In this document: positions 1 to 6,824 of the stretch, piece by piece
Numbering within the stretch: position 1 is the first letter of the stretch
How the letters are laid out: every line of letters begins with the position of its first letter
Assembly: GCA_016928495.1 (NCBI GenBank)
Contig: JAFGKQ010000237.1
Coordinates: 1 to 17,890 of the forward strand
DNA: 17,890 nt
From: Candidatus Fermentibacterales bacterium
GTDB taxonomy: Bacteria; Fermentibacterota; Fermentibacteria; Fermentibacterales; JAFGKQ01
Reading direction: 5' to 3'
Made by a program: the position numbers and the translations under genes
Notes under the pieces: model-generated
The model's database searches: none
What the model was told of the DNA's origin: nothing
What the model saw: the letters and a program-made list of their open reading frames with translations, nothing else

Positions 1-51
1 AGGGTGCTCTACGATCCCGAGAAGGTCTGGAGAGTCGCCATAGCCGACTGA
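1..51 (+). CDS. C-terminal end of an unidentified protein (partial)
   Basis: Frame 1 is open from the first base and ends at a TGA, giving the last 16 residues (ending DPEKVWRVAIAD). The rest lies outside the window. It is too short for a family assignment. It converges with the methyltransferase gene, whose stop lies only three bases away, which is typical of the tight convergent junctions across this window. Confidence 0.6.
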   Translation, partial: RVLYDPEKVWRVAIAD

Positions 52-54
52 TCG

Positions 55-1083
55 CTACTGGCGGCCCCCGCCGAACATGCCTCCCTTGCGGGCCCTGATC
101 ATGTCCTCGTGGATGAGGTCAACCTGGCGGAAGCCGCTCTCCTGCAGGGCGGAGCGGTACTCCTCGAAGCTCCTCACCTCGCTTCCGGGGGCGAACAGCA
201 GGAGCTGGAACGCGGCCATCAGTGCTGCCTCGCTCTCGCACTTCCACTCATCTGCGATGGGCTCCTGGACTATCAGGGCGCCGCCCTGCCTGAGGGACTT
301 CGATATCCTCGACAGCATCTCCGCAAGTCTTCTTCCCGAGAAGTAGTAGAGCATGCTCCCGCAGATCACCAGATCGTACCTGGACTCGCCCAGATCCACC
401 TCTTCCATGTTCCCGGGGAGAGGCTCGACCTGAGAGATGAGCCCGGCATCAGCCGCTATCTTCCTCGTGAGCCTCAGGATCCCGGGGAAGTCGTTCAGCG
501 TCACCCTCGCTTCGGGATTGCCTCTCAGCAGCGCCATCGACTTCAGCCCCGGCCCGCAGGCCAGCTCCAATATGCGCTGCTCTCCGGAGGGAAGAGGCAG
601 CACGCCGACCGACTTCCAGAGACGAGTGAAGTACTCGAGGCGCGCCGGCCAGTTCATCATCGCGGGCCCGAAGTCCGCTACCCAGTCATCCTGCTTGCTC
701 TGATCCGAGTAGTCGTCTACCAGGGCCTCGCCGGTCCTGACCGCATCGGCGCTGCGCGCCCTGATCGGCCAGGCGAGCTGGGCAGTCAGGCACCAGTCCC
801 CGTAGAAGGTCTCTTTCCCCCTGACCAGGTAGGCATCGGAGACGGGGGTAAGCTCGTAGCCGTTCTCGTTCCTCTTCAGGAGCCCCAGGGGGCACAGGGC
901 ATTGAGAAGGACCTCGAGGCCCTTCGGGCTGCAACCCGAGGCCAGGGCGATGGAATCCAGGAACGGCCCGCTGCCCGACACGACCGTGAAGATGTCCAGC
1001 TCGAGCGCAGTCTTGAGCACCGTCGCCCTCCATGCGCCGTACTCGATGTCGCATACCACGGCAAGGCTGGGGATCTCCTCCAT
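55..1083 (-). CDS. SAM-dependent O-methyltransferase-like protein (methyltransferase 2 family)
   Basis: Likely 342-residue methyltransferase. Residues 1 to about 90 read as the winged-helix dimerisation domain of plant- and bacteriochlorophyll-type O-methyltransferases (helices around ALELDIF, then SPKGLEVLLNAL and the L-K-NENGYELTP wing). The Rossmann SAM domain follows, with motif I ELACGPG at residues 173-179, an acidic residue in VTLNDFPG about 20 residues on, and the downstream YDLVICGSMLYYF and GGALIVQEP segments. The substrate cannot be told; a small hydroxylated or aromatic molecule is usual for the family. I chose the ATG after GGAGAGG (4-base spacing) because residues encoded upstream of it, up to an ATG at 1347, do not look like this family. 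It is divergent from a winged-helix regulator, which may control it. Confidence 0.85.
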   Translation of the reverse strand: MEEIPSLAVVCDIEYGAWRATVLKTALELDIFTVVSGSGPFLDSIALASGCSPKGLEVLLNALCPLGLLKRNENGYELTPVSDAYLVRGKETFYGDWCLTAQLAWPIRARSADAVRTGEALVDDYSDQSKQDDWVADFGPAMMNWPARLEYFTRLWKSVGVLPLPSGEQRILELACGPGLKSMALLRGNPEARVTLNDFPGILRLTRKIAADAGLISQVEPLPGNMEEVDLGESRYDLVICGSMLYYFSGRRLAEMLSRISKSLRQGGALIVQEPIADEWKCESEAALMAAFQLLLFAPGSEVRSFEEYRSALQESGFRQVDLIHEDMIRARKGGMFGGGRQ

Positions 1084-1119
1084 CACACCTCTCCGGAGAG
1101 TGCAGCAGCAGCTCTGCGT

Positions 1120-1128
1120 TGGTATACT
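1120..1128 (+). promoter_or_regulatory. Extended -10 promoter candidate for the winged-helix regulator
   Basis: TGGTATACT matches the extended -10 form TGnTATAAT with one mismatch in the hexamer. No good -35 is seen at 17 bases, as is usual for extended -10 promoters. Predicted start is about 60 bases before the regulator's ATG. It sits inside the 113-base divergent spacer shared with the methyltransferase gene. Confidence 0.4.
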
Positions 1129-1196
1129 CTTCAATGCCGGCGGGATGGAGTCCAGTCGGCCACTCAGGGCACGAGACACCGGAAGGGGCTCCCGGC

Positions 1197-1550
1197 ATGG
1201 CAAGCAACCTGATCCTCCCCCCGGAGCCCGAACGGGCCAGGAACAGCCTGATGAAGGGCCGTGACAGCGTCCTCGAGGATCACGCTGCTCTGGCAGTCCT
1301 GTCCATGCTCTCGGTGCTGGAAGAGGCGGCTCTGGGCCTGCTGGCACGCACCTCCGGTCTCAGCGAGGCGGAGATGACCGGCATCCTGCCGAAGCTCCGG
1401 GATGAAGGCTATCTCAGCACCGATGACCCTTCCGGAGCGTGGGAATCGACCGTGATCAGGATCACGCCGCGGGGTCGAGACGCCTACCGCAGTCACACGG
1501 CGGCCATGCGGAGGTTGCTCCCGGGGCCCGGAGACGGGGACAGGGATTGA
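1197..1550 (+). CDS. Small winged-helix DNA-binding regulator (MarR/HTH_34-like)
   Basis: A 117-residue protein made up almost wholly of one winged-helix domain. Helices run through VLEDHAALAVLSMLSVLEEAALGLLARTS, then the recognition-helix region LSEAEMTGILPKLRDEGYLS, a wing around DDPSGAWESTVIRITPRG, and a closing helix RDAYRSHTAAMRRLL that resembles the end of HTH_34/MarR-like regulators. No effector domain is present. The ATG has GGAAGGGG about 8 bases upstream; longer starts run into the divergent promoter region. Its position head to head with the methyltransferase suggests it acts on that spacer, but no operator is recognisable. The TGA stop is 34 bases before the next plus-strand gene, so the two may be co-transcribed. 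Confidence 0.7.
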   Translation: MASNLILPPEPERARNSLMKGRDSVLEDHAALAVLSMLSVLEEAALGLLARTSGLSEAEMTGILPKLRDEGYLSTDDPSGAWESTVIRITPRGRDAYRSHTAAMRRLLPGPGDGDRD

Positions 1551-1584
1551 ACGCCCTGGCCTCCGGAGAGTAGAGGCAATCGGC

Positions 1585-2172
1585 ATGACGCTCCTGGTTC
1601 CTCTCTGCATTCTGCTCGCACAGGGCCCACCTGTGGGCGATGCGGACACCGATCCTGCTGAAGCTGCCGGGTTCGGCGCCTGCCAGTGGGCCTATGCAGT
1701 GGCTGCGGACCGGGGGGGCTGTGATCGCGGTGAGCTCTTCTGCGCCACGGATGGCTACGTTCTCTTCCCCCTAGGCAGCGGCAGGGGGCGCTGGTCTCTC
1801 GGAGGTCAGGTCAGCGCTCTCTGGGGAGGTGGTGGCGCCCTGCTGGGTGCCGGGCCCATGCTGGCATACCGGCTCGATCCGGACTGGTCCCTCAGGGCCG
1901 GGCTCGAGGTGTTCCCGCTGGCAATCGGGGGTGGCATGCTCCGGGGACCCTTGATCTACGGCTTGCGCCCCTCCATCGGATACAGGTTCCTGGACCTGGG
2001 GCTGTTCCTGGGACATCTGTCTTCCGGCAACGGCGAGCACGACGAATCCAGGGTCTTCGCGGCCGCGGGGCTCGGCCTGGATCTTGCTCCGGATCTCCTG
2101 GGCACCGAGGGTCTGTTGATGGCGATCGTCGCCATCGCAGGGGTGGCGGTGTTCGCGAGCGGGGAGTGGTAG
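1585..2172 (+). CDS. Exported protein, probably small outer-membrane beta-barrel
   Basis: 195 residues. A short hydrophobic N-terminus (TLLVPLCILLA, then a polar QGPPVGDADTD) looks like a signal peptide. The rest alternates glycine- and aromatic-rich strands in the manner of a small barrel: RWSLGGQVSALWGGGGALLGAGPMLAYRL, WSLRAGLEVFPLAIGG, YGLRPSIGYRFLDLGLFLGHL. It ends at a hydrophobic LLMAIVAIAGVAVFASGEW segment rather than the canonical terminal aromatic strand, so an inner-membrane attachment cannot be excluded. GAGG lies 8 bases before the ATG. No specific family recognised. Converges with msrA across an 18-base gap. Confidence 0.65.
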   Translation: MTLLVPLCILLAQGPPVGDADTDPAEAAGFGACQWAYAVAADRGGCDRGELFCATDGYVLFPLGSGRGRWSLGGQVSALWGGGGALLGAGPMLAYRLDPDWSLRAGLEVFPLAIGGGMLRGPLIYGLRPSIGYRFLDLGLFLGHLSSGNGEHDESRVFAAAGLGLDLAPDLLGTEGLLMAIVAIAGVAVFASGEW

Positions 2173-2190
2173 CGGCTGTTTCCGGCCGGC

Positions 2191-2697
2191 CTAGGCTCTC
2201 CCCGGCAGACCGAACCTGTTCACGCACGTGTGGCAGATCGGGGCTTCCCGGTTCTTCTCGAAGTAGTCCTGGTGGTACTCCTCCGCCCTCCAGAAGGCAC
2301 CCGCAGGGCTCAACTCGGTGACAACGTCGAAGCCCTTTCCTCTCAGGACAGCTATCAGCCTCTCGGCTGCCCCCTTCTGGCCCTCGTCGAAGTAGAAGAC
2401 CGCCGACCTGTACTGCTTGCCGACGTCAGCGCCCTGCCGGTCCCTCTGAGTCGGGTCGTGTATCTCGAAGAACCTTCTCACCAGCTGCTCGAAGCTGAGC
2501 GTCTCGGGATCGAACGTGATCTCGACGGCCTCGGCGTGGCCCGTGCTGCCGCTACAGACCTGCTCGTAGGTCGGCTGCGGCACGCTCCCGCCGCTATAGC
2601 CCACCTGAGTGGAAACGACGCCCGGTAGGGTCTTCAGGCGGTACTCCACACCCCAGAAGCAGCCGCCCGCGAGTATAGCCTTCTCTTGCTTGGCCAT
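2191..2697 (-). CDS. msrA: Peptide-methionine (S)-S-oxide reductase MsrA
   Basis: Reduces the S epimer of methionine sulfoxide in proteins, using a nucleophilic cysteine that is recycled by thioredoxin. The 168-residue product has the catalytic signature GGCFWG (Cys13), the VGYSGG segment, YEQVCSGSTGHAEAVEI, the FFEIHDPTQRDRQGADVGKQYRS core, and AEEYHQDYFEKN. Two further cysteines, C155 and C158 near the C-terminus, are placed to serve as resolving cysteines. The nucleophile is Cys, not selenocysteine. The start follows AGGGAG at about 7 bases; no signal peptide, so cytoplasmic. It lies 87 bases downstream of msrB on the same strand, so the two probably form one transcript that repairs both epimers. 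Confidence 0.97.
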   Translation of the reverse strand: MAKQEKAILAGGCFWGVEYRLKTLPGVVSTQVGYSGGSVPQPTYEQVCSGSTGHAEAVEITFDPETLSFEQLVRRFFEIHDPTQRDRQGADVGKQYRSAVFYFDEGQKGAAERLIAVLRGKGFDVVTELSPAGAFWRAEEYHQDYFEKNREAPICHTCVNRFGLPGRA

Positions 2698-2728
2698 GCA
2701 CGGCTCCCTTGCCTGAACGGCGGTGAGA

Positions 2729-2759
2729 GCCCGCCCCAAAGGGGAGACGGGCATGCCCG
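2729..2759 (-). promoter_or_regulatory. Two mutually exclusive hairpins between msrB and msrA
   Basis: A stem-loop pairs GCCCG at 2729-2733 with CGGGC at 2748-2752, enclosing CCCC-AAA-GGGG. The same CGGGC is also half of a perfect 12-base palindrome, CGGGCATGCCCG at 2748-2759. The RNA can form only one of the two. Neither is followed by a U-tract, so this is not an obvious terminator; it could tune expression or RNA processing between the two genes. Chance in GC-rich DNA is possible. Confidence 0.3.
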
Positions 2760-2784
2760 GTTCCGGACAGGGAGCACTAGCTCC

Positions 2785-3147
2785 CTATACGGCCGGCTCG
2801 AAGTCCAGGGAGAGCGAGTTCACGCAGTGTCTGGTGTTCTTCGGCGTGAAGCCCTCTCCGGTGAACACATGCCCGAGATGCGCGCCGCAGGAAGCGCAGA
2901 CGATCTCGGTACGGATCCCATCGGTCTCGGGCATTCTCAGCACGGCTCCGGGGATCTCGGCATCGAAGCTGGGCCAGCCGATGGTCGACCGGAACTTGGC
3001 CTGAGAGTCGTACAGAGCTGCCCCGCACCGTCTGCAACGGTACAGGCCTCGGCGGAAATAGTTGTGGTATTTCCCGCTGAAGGGCAGCTCCGTGCCCTTG
3101 TACACGATGATACGGGTTTCCTCCAGGGTTAGGTGCCTGTGGGGCAT
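2785..3147 (-). CDS. msrB: Peptide-methionine (R)-S-oxide reductase MsrB
   Basis: Reduces the R epimer of methionine sulfoxide. The 120-residue SelR domain is complete: zinc-binding pairs CRRC (C38, C41) and CASC (C84, C87), GWPSF at 57-61, HLGHVF at 90-95, and the catalytic RHCVNS with Cys108. It is slightly shorter than usual, with a compact N-terminus and no signal peptide, so cytoplasmic. The ATG is preceded by a strong GGAGGT at about 6 bases. It is the first gene of the msrB-msrA pair. The 165 bases upstream (to the next gene end) hold no promoter I would trust; oxidative-stress control is known for the family but is not visible here. Confidence 0.97.
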   Translation of the reverse strand: MPHRHLTLEETRIIVYKGTELPFSGKYHNYFRRGLYRCRRCGAALYDSQAKFRSTIGWPSFDAEIPGAVLRMPETDGIRTEIVCASCGAHLGHVFTGEGFTPKNTRHCVNSLSLDFEPAV

Positions 3148-3312
3148 ACAGGACCTCCAGTCCCAGGCAGCCTGCTCTGCTACCCCTCTGCTCCGGACCG
3201 GTCACCCCCGGAATATCTCCAGCGGCCCCATGACAAAGGTAAGCGAATCCTTCGGAAAAGCAAGGGGCAAACCGGAGGCTAGCACGGGCGCCCGGTGCCA
3301 GGCAGGCCACGT

Positions 3313-4092
3313 TCAGGAGGCGGGCCCGGGGAAGGCAAGCAGCTTGATGCGCGGCCAGGTCCCGGGTATCAGGGCCGATCCGGCAGGATCGATCCTGTAG
3401 ATCAGCCCGTTGGGGTTGTCGGCTGCCCATAGCATGCCTTCGGGATCGATCGCCAGGCCGGTCGCGCAGGGAACCAGAGACCTGTCTATGGCATCCACCT
3501 GCTGCCCGCTCTGGTCGTAGCGTATTATGCTGTTCGCTGCGTTGTCGCAGCCCGCCCAGACATCGCCCTCGTCGAAGGCGATGTCGTGGACCTGGACGGC
3601 TCCCGGCATCTCGCCGATGTAGTCCTCCAGGCTATCCGCCCAGGCGTATTGGAGCATGTCGCAGAAGAGGGCGGTCTGGCTGGCCAGGTAGAGCGTGTTG
3701 TCGAAGCAGGCCAATCCCTTCGCCGAAGGGATGCCCTGGCCTCAACACAGGTCGATGATGTCGATCAGGGCACCCGTCCATGCGTCGTGCATCATGAAGT
3801 AGGAGTCGGGGCCTCCATACTTGAGCCAGGCGACGAAGAGAGTATCGTTGCTGATGGCGAGCCCGTAGCACTCGTACCCGGTGATGTAGGAGAGGCTCAG
3901 GGTGTTGACTATGCCGCCGGAGGTGGGATCGATCACGAAGACGGTTTGCTCATCGGTGTCCAGGGCCCAGAGCAGGTCCTGCCCGAACGCCAGGCCGCTG
4001 ATGGATAACGCGGGTGAAGCGAGCGTATCCACAACGCTTGCGGCGGAGGCCAGAGCGACCACTACCGGAAGCACGGCCAGGACTGGTCTCAT
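3313..4092 (-). CDS. Exported beta-propeller protein with in-frame TGA at codon 117 (candidate selenoprotein or nonsense mutant)
   Basis: A 260-codon frame, open except for one TGA at 3742-3744. Signal peptide at residues 1 to about 18 (RPVLAVLPVVVALASAAS). Five repeats of roughly 40-45 residues follow, each opening with GLA or DIA: GLAFGQDLLWALD, GLAISNDTLFVAW, GLACFDNTLYLAS, DIAFDEGDVWAGC, GLAIDPEGMLWAAD. This is a beta-propeller, likely with further strands closing it. The TGA lies in the linker between repeats 2 and 3 (DLC, TGA, GQGIPSAKGLA), directly after Cys116. The repeat pattern continues in the same frame after it, so there is no frameshift. A stem-loop begins at the base after the TGA (see 3709-3744). 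ATG has AGGA about 6 bases upstream. Readthrough gives 259 residues; termination gives a 116-residue fragment. TGG to TGA mutation, sequencing error and selenocysteine are all open. Confidence 0.7.
3709..3744 (-). promoter_or_regulatory. SECIS-like stem-loop immediately after the in-frame UGA
   Basis: Read on the coding (minus) strand, UGA (3744-3742) is followed by GGCCA, a 4-base bulge GGGC, then AUCCCUUC, a GGC loop, GAAGGGAU and UGGCC. The 8-bp upper stem and 5-bp lower stem are both perfectly complementary. The loop starts with G and lies 17 bases after the UGA. This matches the bacterial SECIS consensus as I recall it (a hairpin close behind the UGA, apical loop about 16-37 bases away with a G in the first two loop positions). 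No U-tract follows, so it is not a typical terminator. Function is inferred only. Confidence 0.5.
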
Positions 4093-4183
4093 GGGGATCC
4101 TGCCTTTCGGGCTGCGTCGTGCGTCAGCGGGGCGGGGCTGTCCCGGTGCTGTCTTCCGATGGTCCATGCCGCATGCTGGTGCA

Positions 4184-4211
4184 AGAATAGCCCGAAGGCA
4201 GCACGAGTCAA
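4184..4211 (-). promoter_or_regulatory. Sigma-70-like promoter for the TGA-containing beta-propeller gene
   Basis: On the minus strand TTGACT (4211-4206) and TATTCT (4189-4184) are separated by 16 bases. Predicted start is near 4177, giving a leader of about 85 bases before the ATG at 4092. A live promoter argues mildly that the TGA-interrupted gene is still expressed. Confidence 0.45.
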
Positions 4212-4261
4212 CAGGCAGAACGGAGCCGTAGCAGTTGATACTCATCTGAATGGAGATAGCA

Positions 4262-5086
4262 GTGACTAAACGGACAAGTAAGTTAAGTTTGTTTAACTAC
4301 GTCCCCGTCCCCGCAGGGCTGGCGCTGTTCGAGCTGGTGGGGTTCTCTCCGGGCGGACGGTTCCTGGCGTGGGAGCAGTACGGCATCCAGGACGGGAGCG
4401 GCTTCCCGTTCTGCGAGATCAGCGTGATGGACGTCGCCTCCTGCTCGGTCCTGGCAAGGCACTCGGAGCTCTACAGGTTCGATGAGCAGGAGTTCTTCTC
4501 CATGGATGTCCCCGTGGAGTGGGATGCCGTGCTCGACACGGAGGAGAGAGAGCAGCGGTTCTGGGAGGAGTACGCGAGGCCCCTGGCCAGGCAGGAGCTG
4601 CAGCCTCTCCTGGACAGCCTGGGAATCGTGGAGGGCAACACGGGCATGCACCTGGTGCACCATCCGGCATGCGATCTCACGGACATGGCGGCCCCGGTGA
4701 GGTTCACTCCCGGCCTCGCGGGGCCCGGATTCCACAGCGGTCCGGTCTACGAGCTGCTGCTCGAGCAACCCTCCGTGGAGGACCCCGGCATCGCCATGTG
4801 GGAGCACGGCTTCATGGCGGAGCCCAGCTGCCTGCTGCTCGCGCTCTCCGAGCAGGACTCGGACAGCCTCGTCATCCTGGTGGACGAGACCGGCGGATGG
4901 GTCGATCCCCAGAGGTGGGCCTACGACTTCTCCATACGGGACGTGTTCGTCTACCGCGACGGCTGGATCGCGGTCGTGCTGCGCATCAGCGTTCCGGGCT
5001 TCGAGGGGCCGGACATCGAGTACAGGGTGGTAACCGCCAGGATACCGGACATGAGCCCGGGCTACTGGTACTCGAGCACCGGGTAG
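4262..5086 (+). CDS. DUF2259-like (COG5497-type) predicted secreted protein, odd N-terminus
   Basis: The FSPGGRFLAWEQYGIQDGSGFPFCEISVMDV segment (given here in parts: FSPGGRFLAWEQYG, then IQDGSGFPFCEISVMDV) is the hallmark of DUF2259 proteins, and the C-terminal SIRDVFVYRDGWIAVVLRIS, then FEGPDIEYRVVTA, also fits. Function of the family is unknown to me. Family members are normally exported, but here residues before LALFELVGFSP are polar (TKRTSKLSLFNYVPVPAG) and do not form a convincing signal peptide. I chose GTG 4262 because GGAG lies 6 bases before it; ATG 4250 is in frame but has no ribosome site. The first 40 bases are AT-rich, unlike the rest of the gene, and contain an inverted repeat. 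The 5' end may have been altered or acquired. Divergent from the beta-propeller gene. Confidence 0.65.
   Translation: MTKRTSKLSLFNYVPVPAGLALFELVGFSPGGRFLAWEQYGIQDGSGFPFCEISVMDVASCSVLARHSELYRFDEQEFFSMDVPVEWDAVLDTEEREQRFWEEYARPLARQELQPLLDSLGIVEGNTGMHLVHHPACDLTDMAAPVRFTPGLAGPGFHSGPVYELLLEQPSVEDPGIAMWEHGFMAEPSCLLLALSEQDSDSLVILVDETGGWVDPQRWAYDFSIRDVFVYRDGWIAVVLRISVPGFEGPDIEYRVVTARIPDMSPGYWYSSTG
4281..4298. repeat. AT-rich inverted repeat in the start region of the DUF2259-like gene
   Basis: AGTTAA and TTAACT are perfect inverted copies separated by GTTTGT. They stand out because the surroundings are strongly GC-rich. It could be an operator or a relic of an insertion; it falls inside the predicted coding region. 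Confidence 0.35.
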
Positions 5087-5096
5087 GGCCGGCCGC

Positions 5097-5759
5097 CTAC
5101 TCGTCCTCTCCGTAGTAGCGCACGTCCATGCGACCCGTTCTCGCGTAGCTGCCGTCGAGAACGCTGCGTATCCTCTCGACGCGGACGGCATTCTCCATGG
5201 GATGATCGACAGGGTCGTACCGGGAGGGGTCGAGCAGCATCGCAACCAGGGAGAGGAACTCGTCGTCCTCGAGATCGGGGAGCTGCTTCTCGAAGTAGGC
5301 CTCCGCGGCCTGAGCGAAGCCCCTGACCTGCGCTCCGCTCACCTCTCCCAGCTCGACGCAGTTGACGTAGATGAGCAGTTGTACGTCCTTTGCGACCTTC
5401 GGATCGAGCACGAAGAAAGCTATCAGGCTGACGCGGAGCTCCTCCATGAACGGCAGGAAGTCCGAGGGGTAGAGCTGGCCGGCAAGGTACTGCGTGATGG
5501 TCCGCTCTCCCGCGCCCGGCGTCCTGAGGTCTACCCCGTGGTGAGTCAGGAAGGCGGGGTCCTCTATCTCGACCAGCGCGTCCAGCCACTGCTCCGGGAA
5601 TTCATCGAGAGGGGTGGGAAGGCATCCGGGAGACATGAGGGAGTCGACGACGGGCCCGGTGCGGCTGATGGCGTCCACTATGACGTACCCGGAGTAGGCG
5701 AGCAACGCGACAAGGGCCAGTCCGACCAGCCTCAGCAGCAGCTTCACGAACCTCCACAC
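5097..5759 (-). CDS. Monofunctional peptidoglycan glycosyltransferase-like protein (GT51)
   Basis: Probably polymerises lipid II glycan chains at the periplasmic face of the inner membrane. One N-terminal membrane segment (about residues 7-28, LLLRLVGLALVALLAYSGYVIV) precedes a GT51 domain: EIEDPAFLTHHGVDL holds the catalytic-type Glu66 in the EDxxFxxHxG motif, GERTITQYLAGQLY is the STITQQ-like motif, then YVNCVELG, AQAAEAYFEKQLPDL and ALLDPSRYDP-like segments in family order. No transpeptidase domain, as in MtgA. The motifs are divergent (RTITQY for STITQQ), so activity is less certain than the fold. The start is a GTG with only a weak site upstream. It is the last gene of the minus-strand cluster, 24 bases after the GGDEF gene, and converges with the DUF2259-like gene over 10 bases. 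Confidence 0.8.
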   Translation of the reverse strand: MWRFVKLLLRLVGLALVALLAYSGYVIVDAISRTGPVVDSLMSPGCLPTPLDEFPEQWLDALVEIEDPAFLTHHGVDLRTPGAGERTITQYLAGQLYPSDFLPFMEELRVSLIAFFVLDPKVAKDVQLLIYVNCVELGEVSGAQVRGFAQAAEAYFEKQLPDLEDDEFLSLVAMLLDPSRYDPVDHPMENAVRVERIRSVLDGSYARTGRMDVRYYGEDE

Positions 5760-5783
5760 GGCCTGTCGTCCCCCCCTCCCTGG

Positions 5784-6797
5784 CTATCCCGAGGAACCGG
5801 CCCTGATCCGGTAGAGCCCGGAATCCGCTTCCGCTACCAGTCTCTCGAGGCAGCCCATGACCTCGTCGCAGTCTATCCTGCCGGTTGCCGATCCTATGGT
5901 CGCCCCGGTCCCGAAGCGTGTCCCGAGCGCGCGGTCGATCGCCTCCTCGACCTTCCCCGCCAGCTCTGCGACCGAATCGGTCTCCGGCAGGAGGACCACG
6001 AACTCGTCCCCTCCATACCTGCTGACGATGTCAGATTCCCTGAGGGCGCCGGCGGTGGCCTCTGCCGCACACCTGAGGGCTTCGTCCCCCGCGGCGTGCC
6101 CCATGGTGTCGTTGATCCTCTTGAACCCATCCAGGTCTATCATCAGGACGCTCACTGAGGCCTCCCGCCTCCTCATCAGGGCACAGACCTGACCCGCGAG
6201 GCTGAAGAACCCCCTCCTGTTGAGCACCCCGGTCAGGCTGTCGGTCAGCGCGTGCGCAGCCAGACTGCGGTTCTCCTTCCAGAGGCGCTCCAGGGTCAGG
6301 GCCAGCAGACCGGTCTCCTCGGAACCCCCTCCGAACCTGACCATGCCGTCCACGAAGGTCGCGATGTGCTCCTCGTACTCCGAGACCGGATCGAAGTCGC
6401 TCTGAAGGAACCTCAGGGACTGGAACAGCGTCTGGAAGGACGGCTCGAGCATGTAGAACTCGAGGCGATACGCGGTGAGCAGGGCCTTCGTGACTCCGAT
6501 CCCGGACGATGCGTCGTCCATGATCCGTCGAACGGAGTCCCTGGTGGCCGAGAGCGATTCCAGAAGCCCCCGGGGATCGTCCAGGAGCATGCTGAACGGG
6601 GTCGTCTTCCCGATCTCCCTCAGGTTCCCCCAGAACTCCAGGTGAGAGGTCTCGTCCCTGGACATGGCATCCCAGAACGTCCTGAGATCGGCGGATCGGA
6701 ACTGCTGCGCCCAGGCCGCGTAGAGGTCCCTGGCCATGACCTCGATCTCGTAGGCAACGTCAACGATCGCCAGAGAGACGGCCTCTGCCCCGGTCAT
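5784..6797 (-). CDS. Ferritin-like (rubrerythrin-type) domain fused to GGDEF diguanylate cyclase
   Basis: Predicted to make cyclic di-GMP under control of an N-terminal four-helix domain. Residues 10 to about 155 show E19 seven residues before Y26 and DETSH with E49 and H52, the spacing seen in rubrerythrin di-iron sites; a second half carries E113 and E118 in one helix and E140/E143/H144 in the next, where the ExxH is shifted by one, so metal binding is not certain. The GGDEF domain (about 180-337) begins with LTDSLTGVLNRRGFF, has D221 in IDLDGFKRIND, an intact RYGGDEF at 260-266, and an RxxD inhibitory site (R253, D256) exactly five residues before it, implying an active enzyme with product feedback. 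No membrane segment or signal peptide, so cytoplasmic. The ATG has a distant GGAGG only. Gaps of 27 and 24 bases to its neighbours suggest an operon. Confidence 0.85.
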   Translation of the reverse strand: MTGAEAVSLAIVDVAYEIEVMARDLYAAWAQQFRSADLRTFWDAMSRDETSHLEFWGNLREIGKTTPFSMLLDDPRGLLESLSATRDSVRRIMDDASSGIGVTKALLTAYRLEFYMLEPSFQTLFQSLRFLQSDFDPVSEYEEHIATFVDGMVRFGGGSEETGLLALTLERLWKENRSLAAHALTDSLTGVLNRRGFFSLAGQVCALMRRREASVSVLMIDLDGFKRINDTMGHAAGDEALRCAAEATAGALRESDIVSRYGGDEFVVLLPETDSVAELAGKVEEAIDRALGTRFGTGATIGSATGRIDCDEVMGCLERLVAEADSGLYRIRAGSSG

Positions 6798-6824
6798 CGC
6801 GGGGCCGTGCCCGCCTCCAGCCGC

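Noticed and set aside
109-1212. Long plus-strand frame opposite the methyltransferase
   Set aside because: It is antisense to a clear enzyme; its product is rich in Arg, Pro and Gly and has no domain signature. Same verdict for the long antisense frames at 5202-6158, 6252-7055, 9250-10299, 11687-12727, 15463-16482 and 16633-17631.
2184-2191. GGCCGGCC palindromes at two convergent junctions (2184-2191 and 5087-5094) as shared terminators
   Set aside because: An 8-base GC palindrome is common in such DNA, has no U-tract, and the other two convergent junctions lack it.
2191-3147. Msr enzymes as selenoproteins
   Set aside because: Both catalytic positions are ordinary Cys codons and the frames are uninterrupted.
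3709-3741. The stem-loop as an intrinsic transcription terminator
   Set aside because: No U-tract follows on either strand, and the coding frame and repeats of the propeller continue past it.
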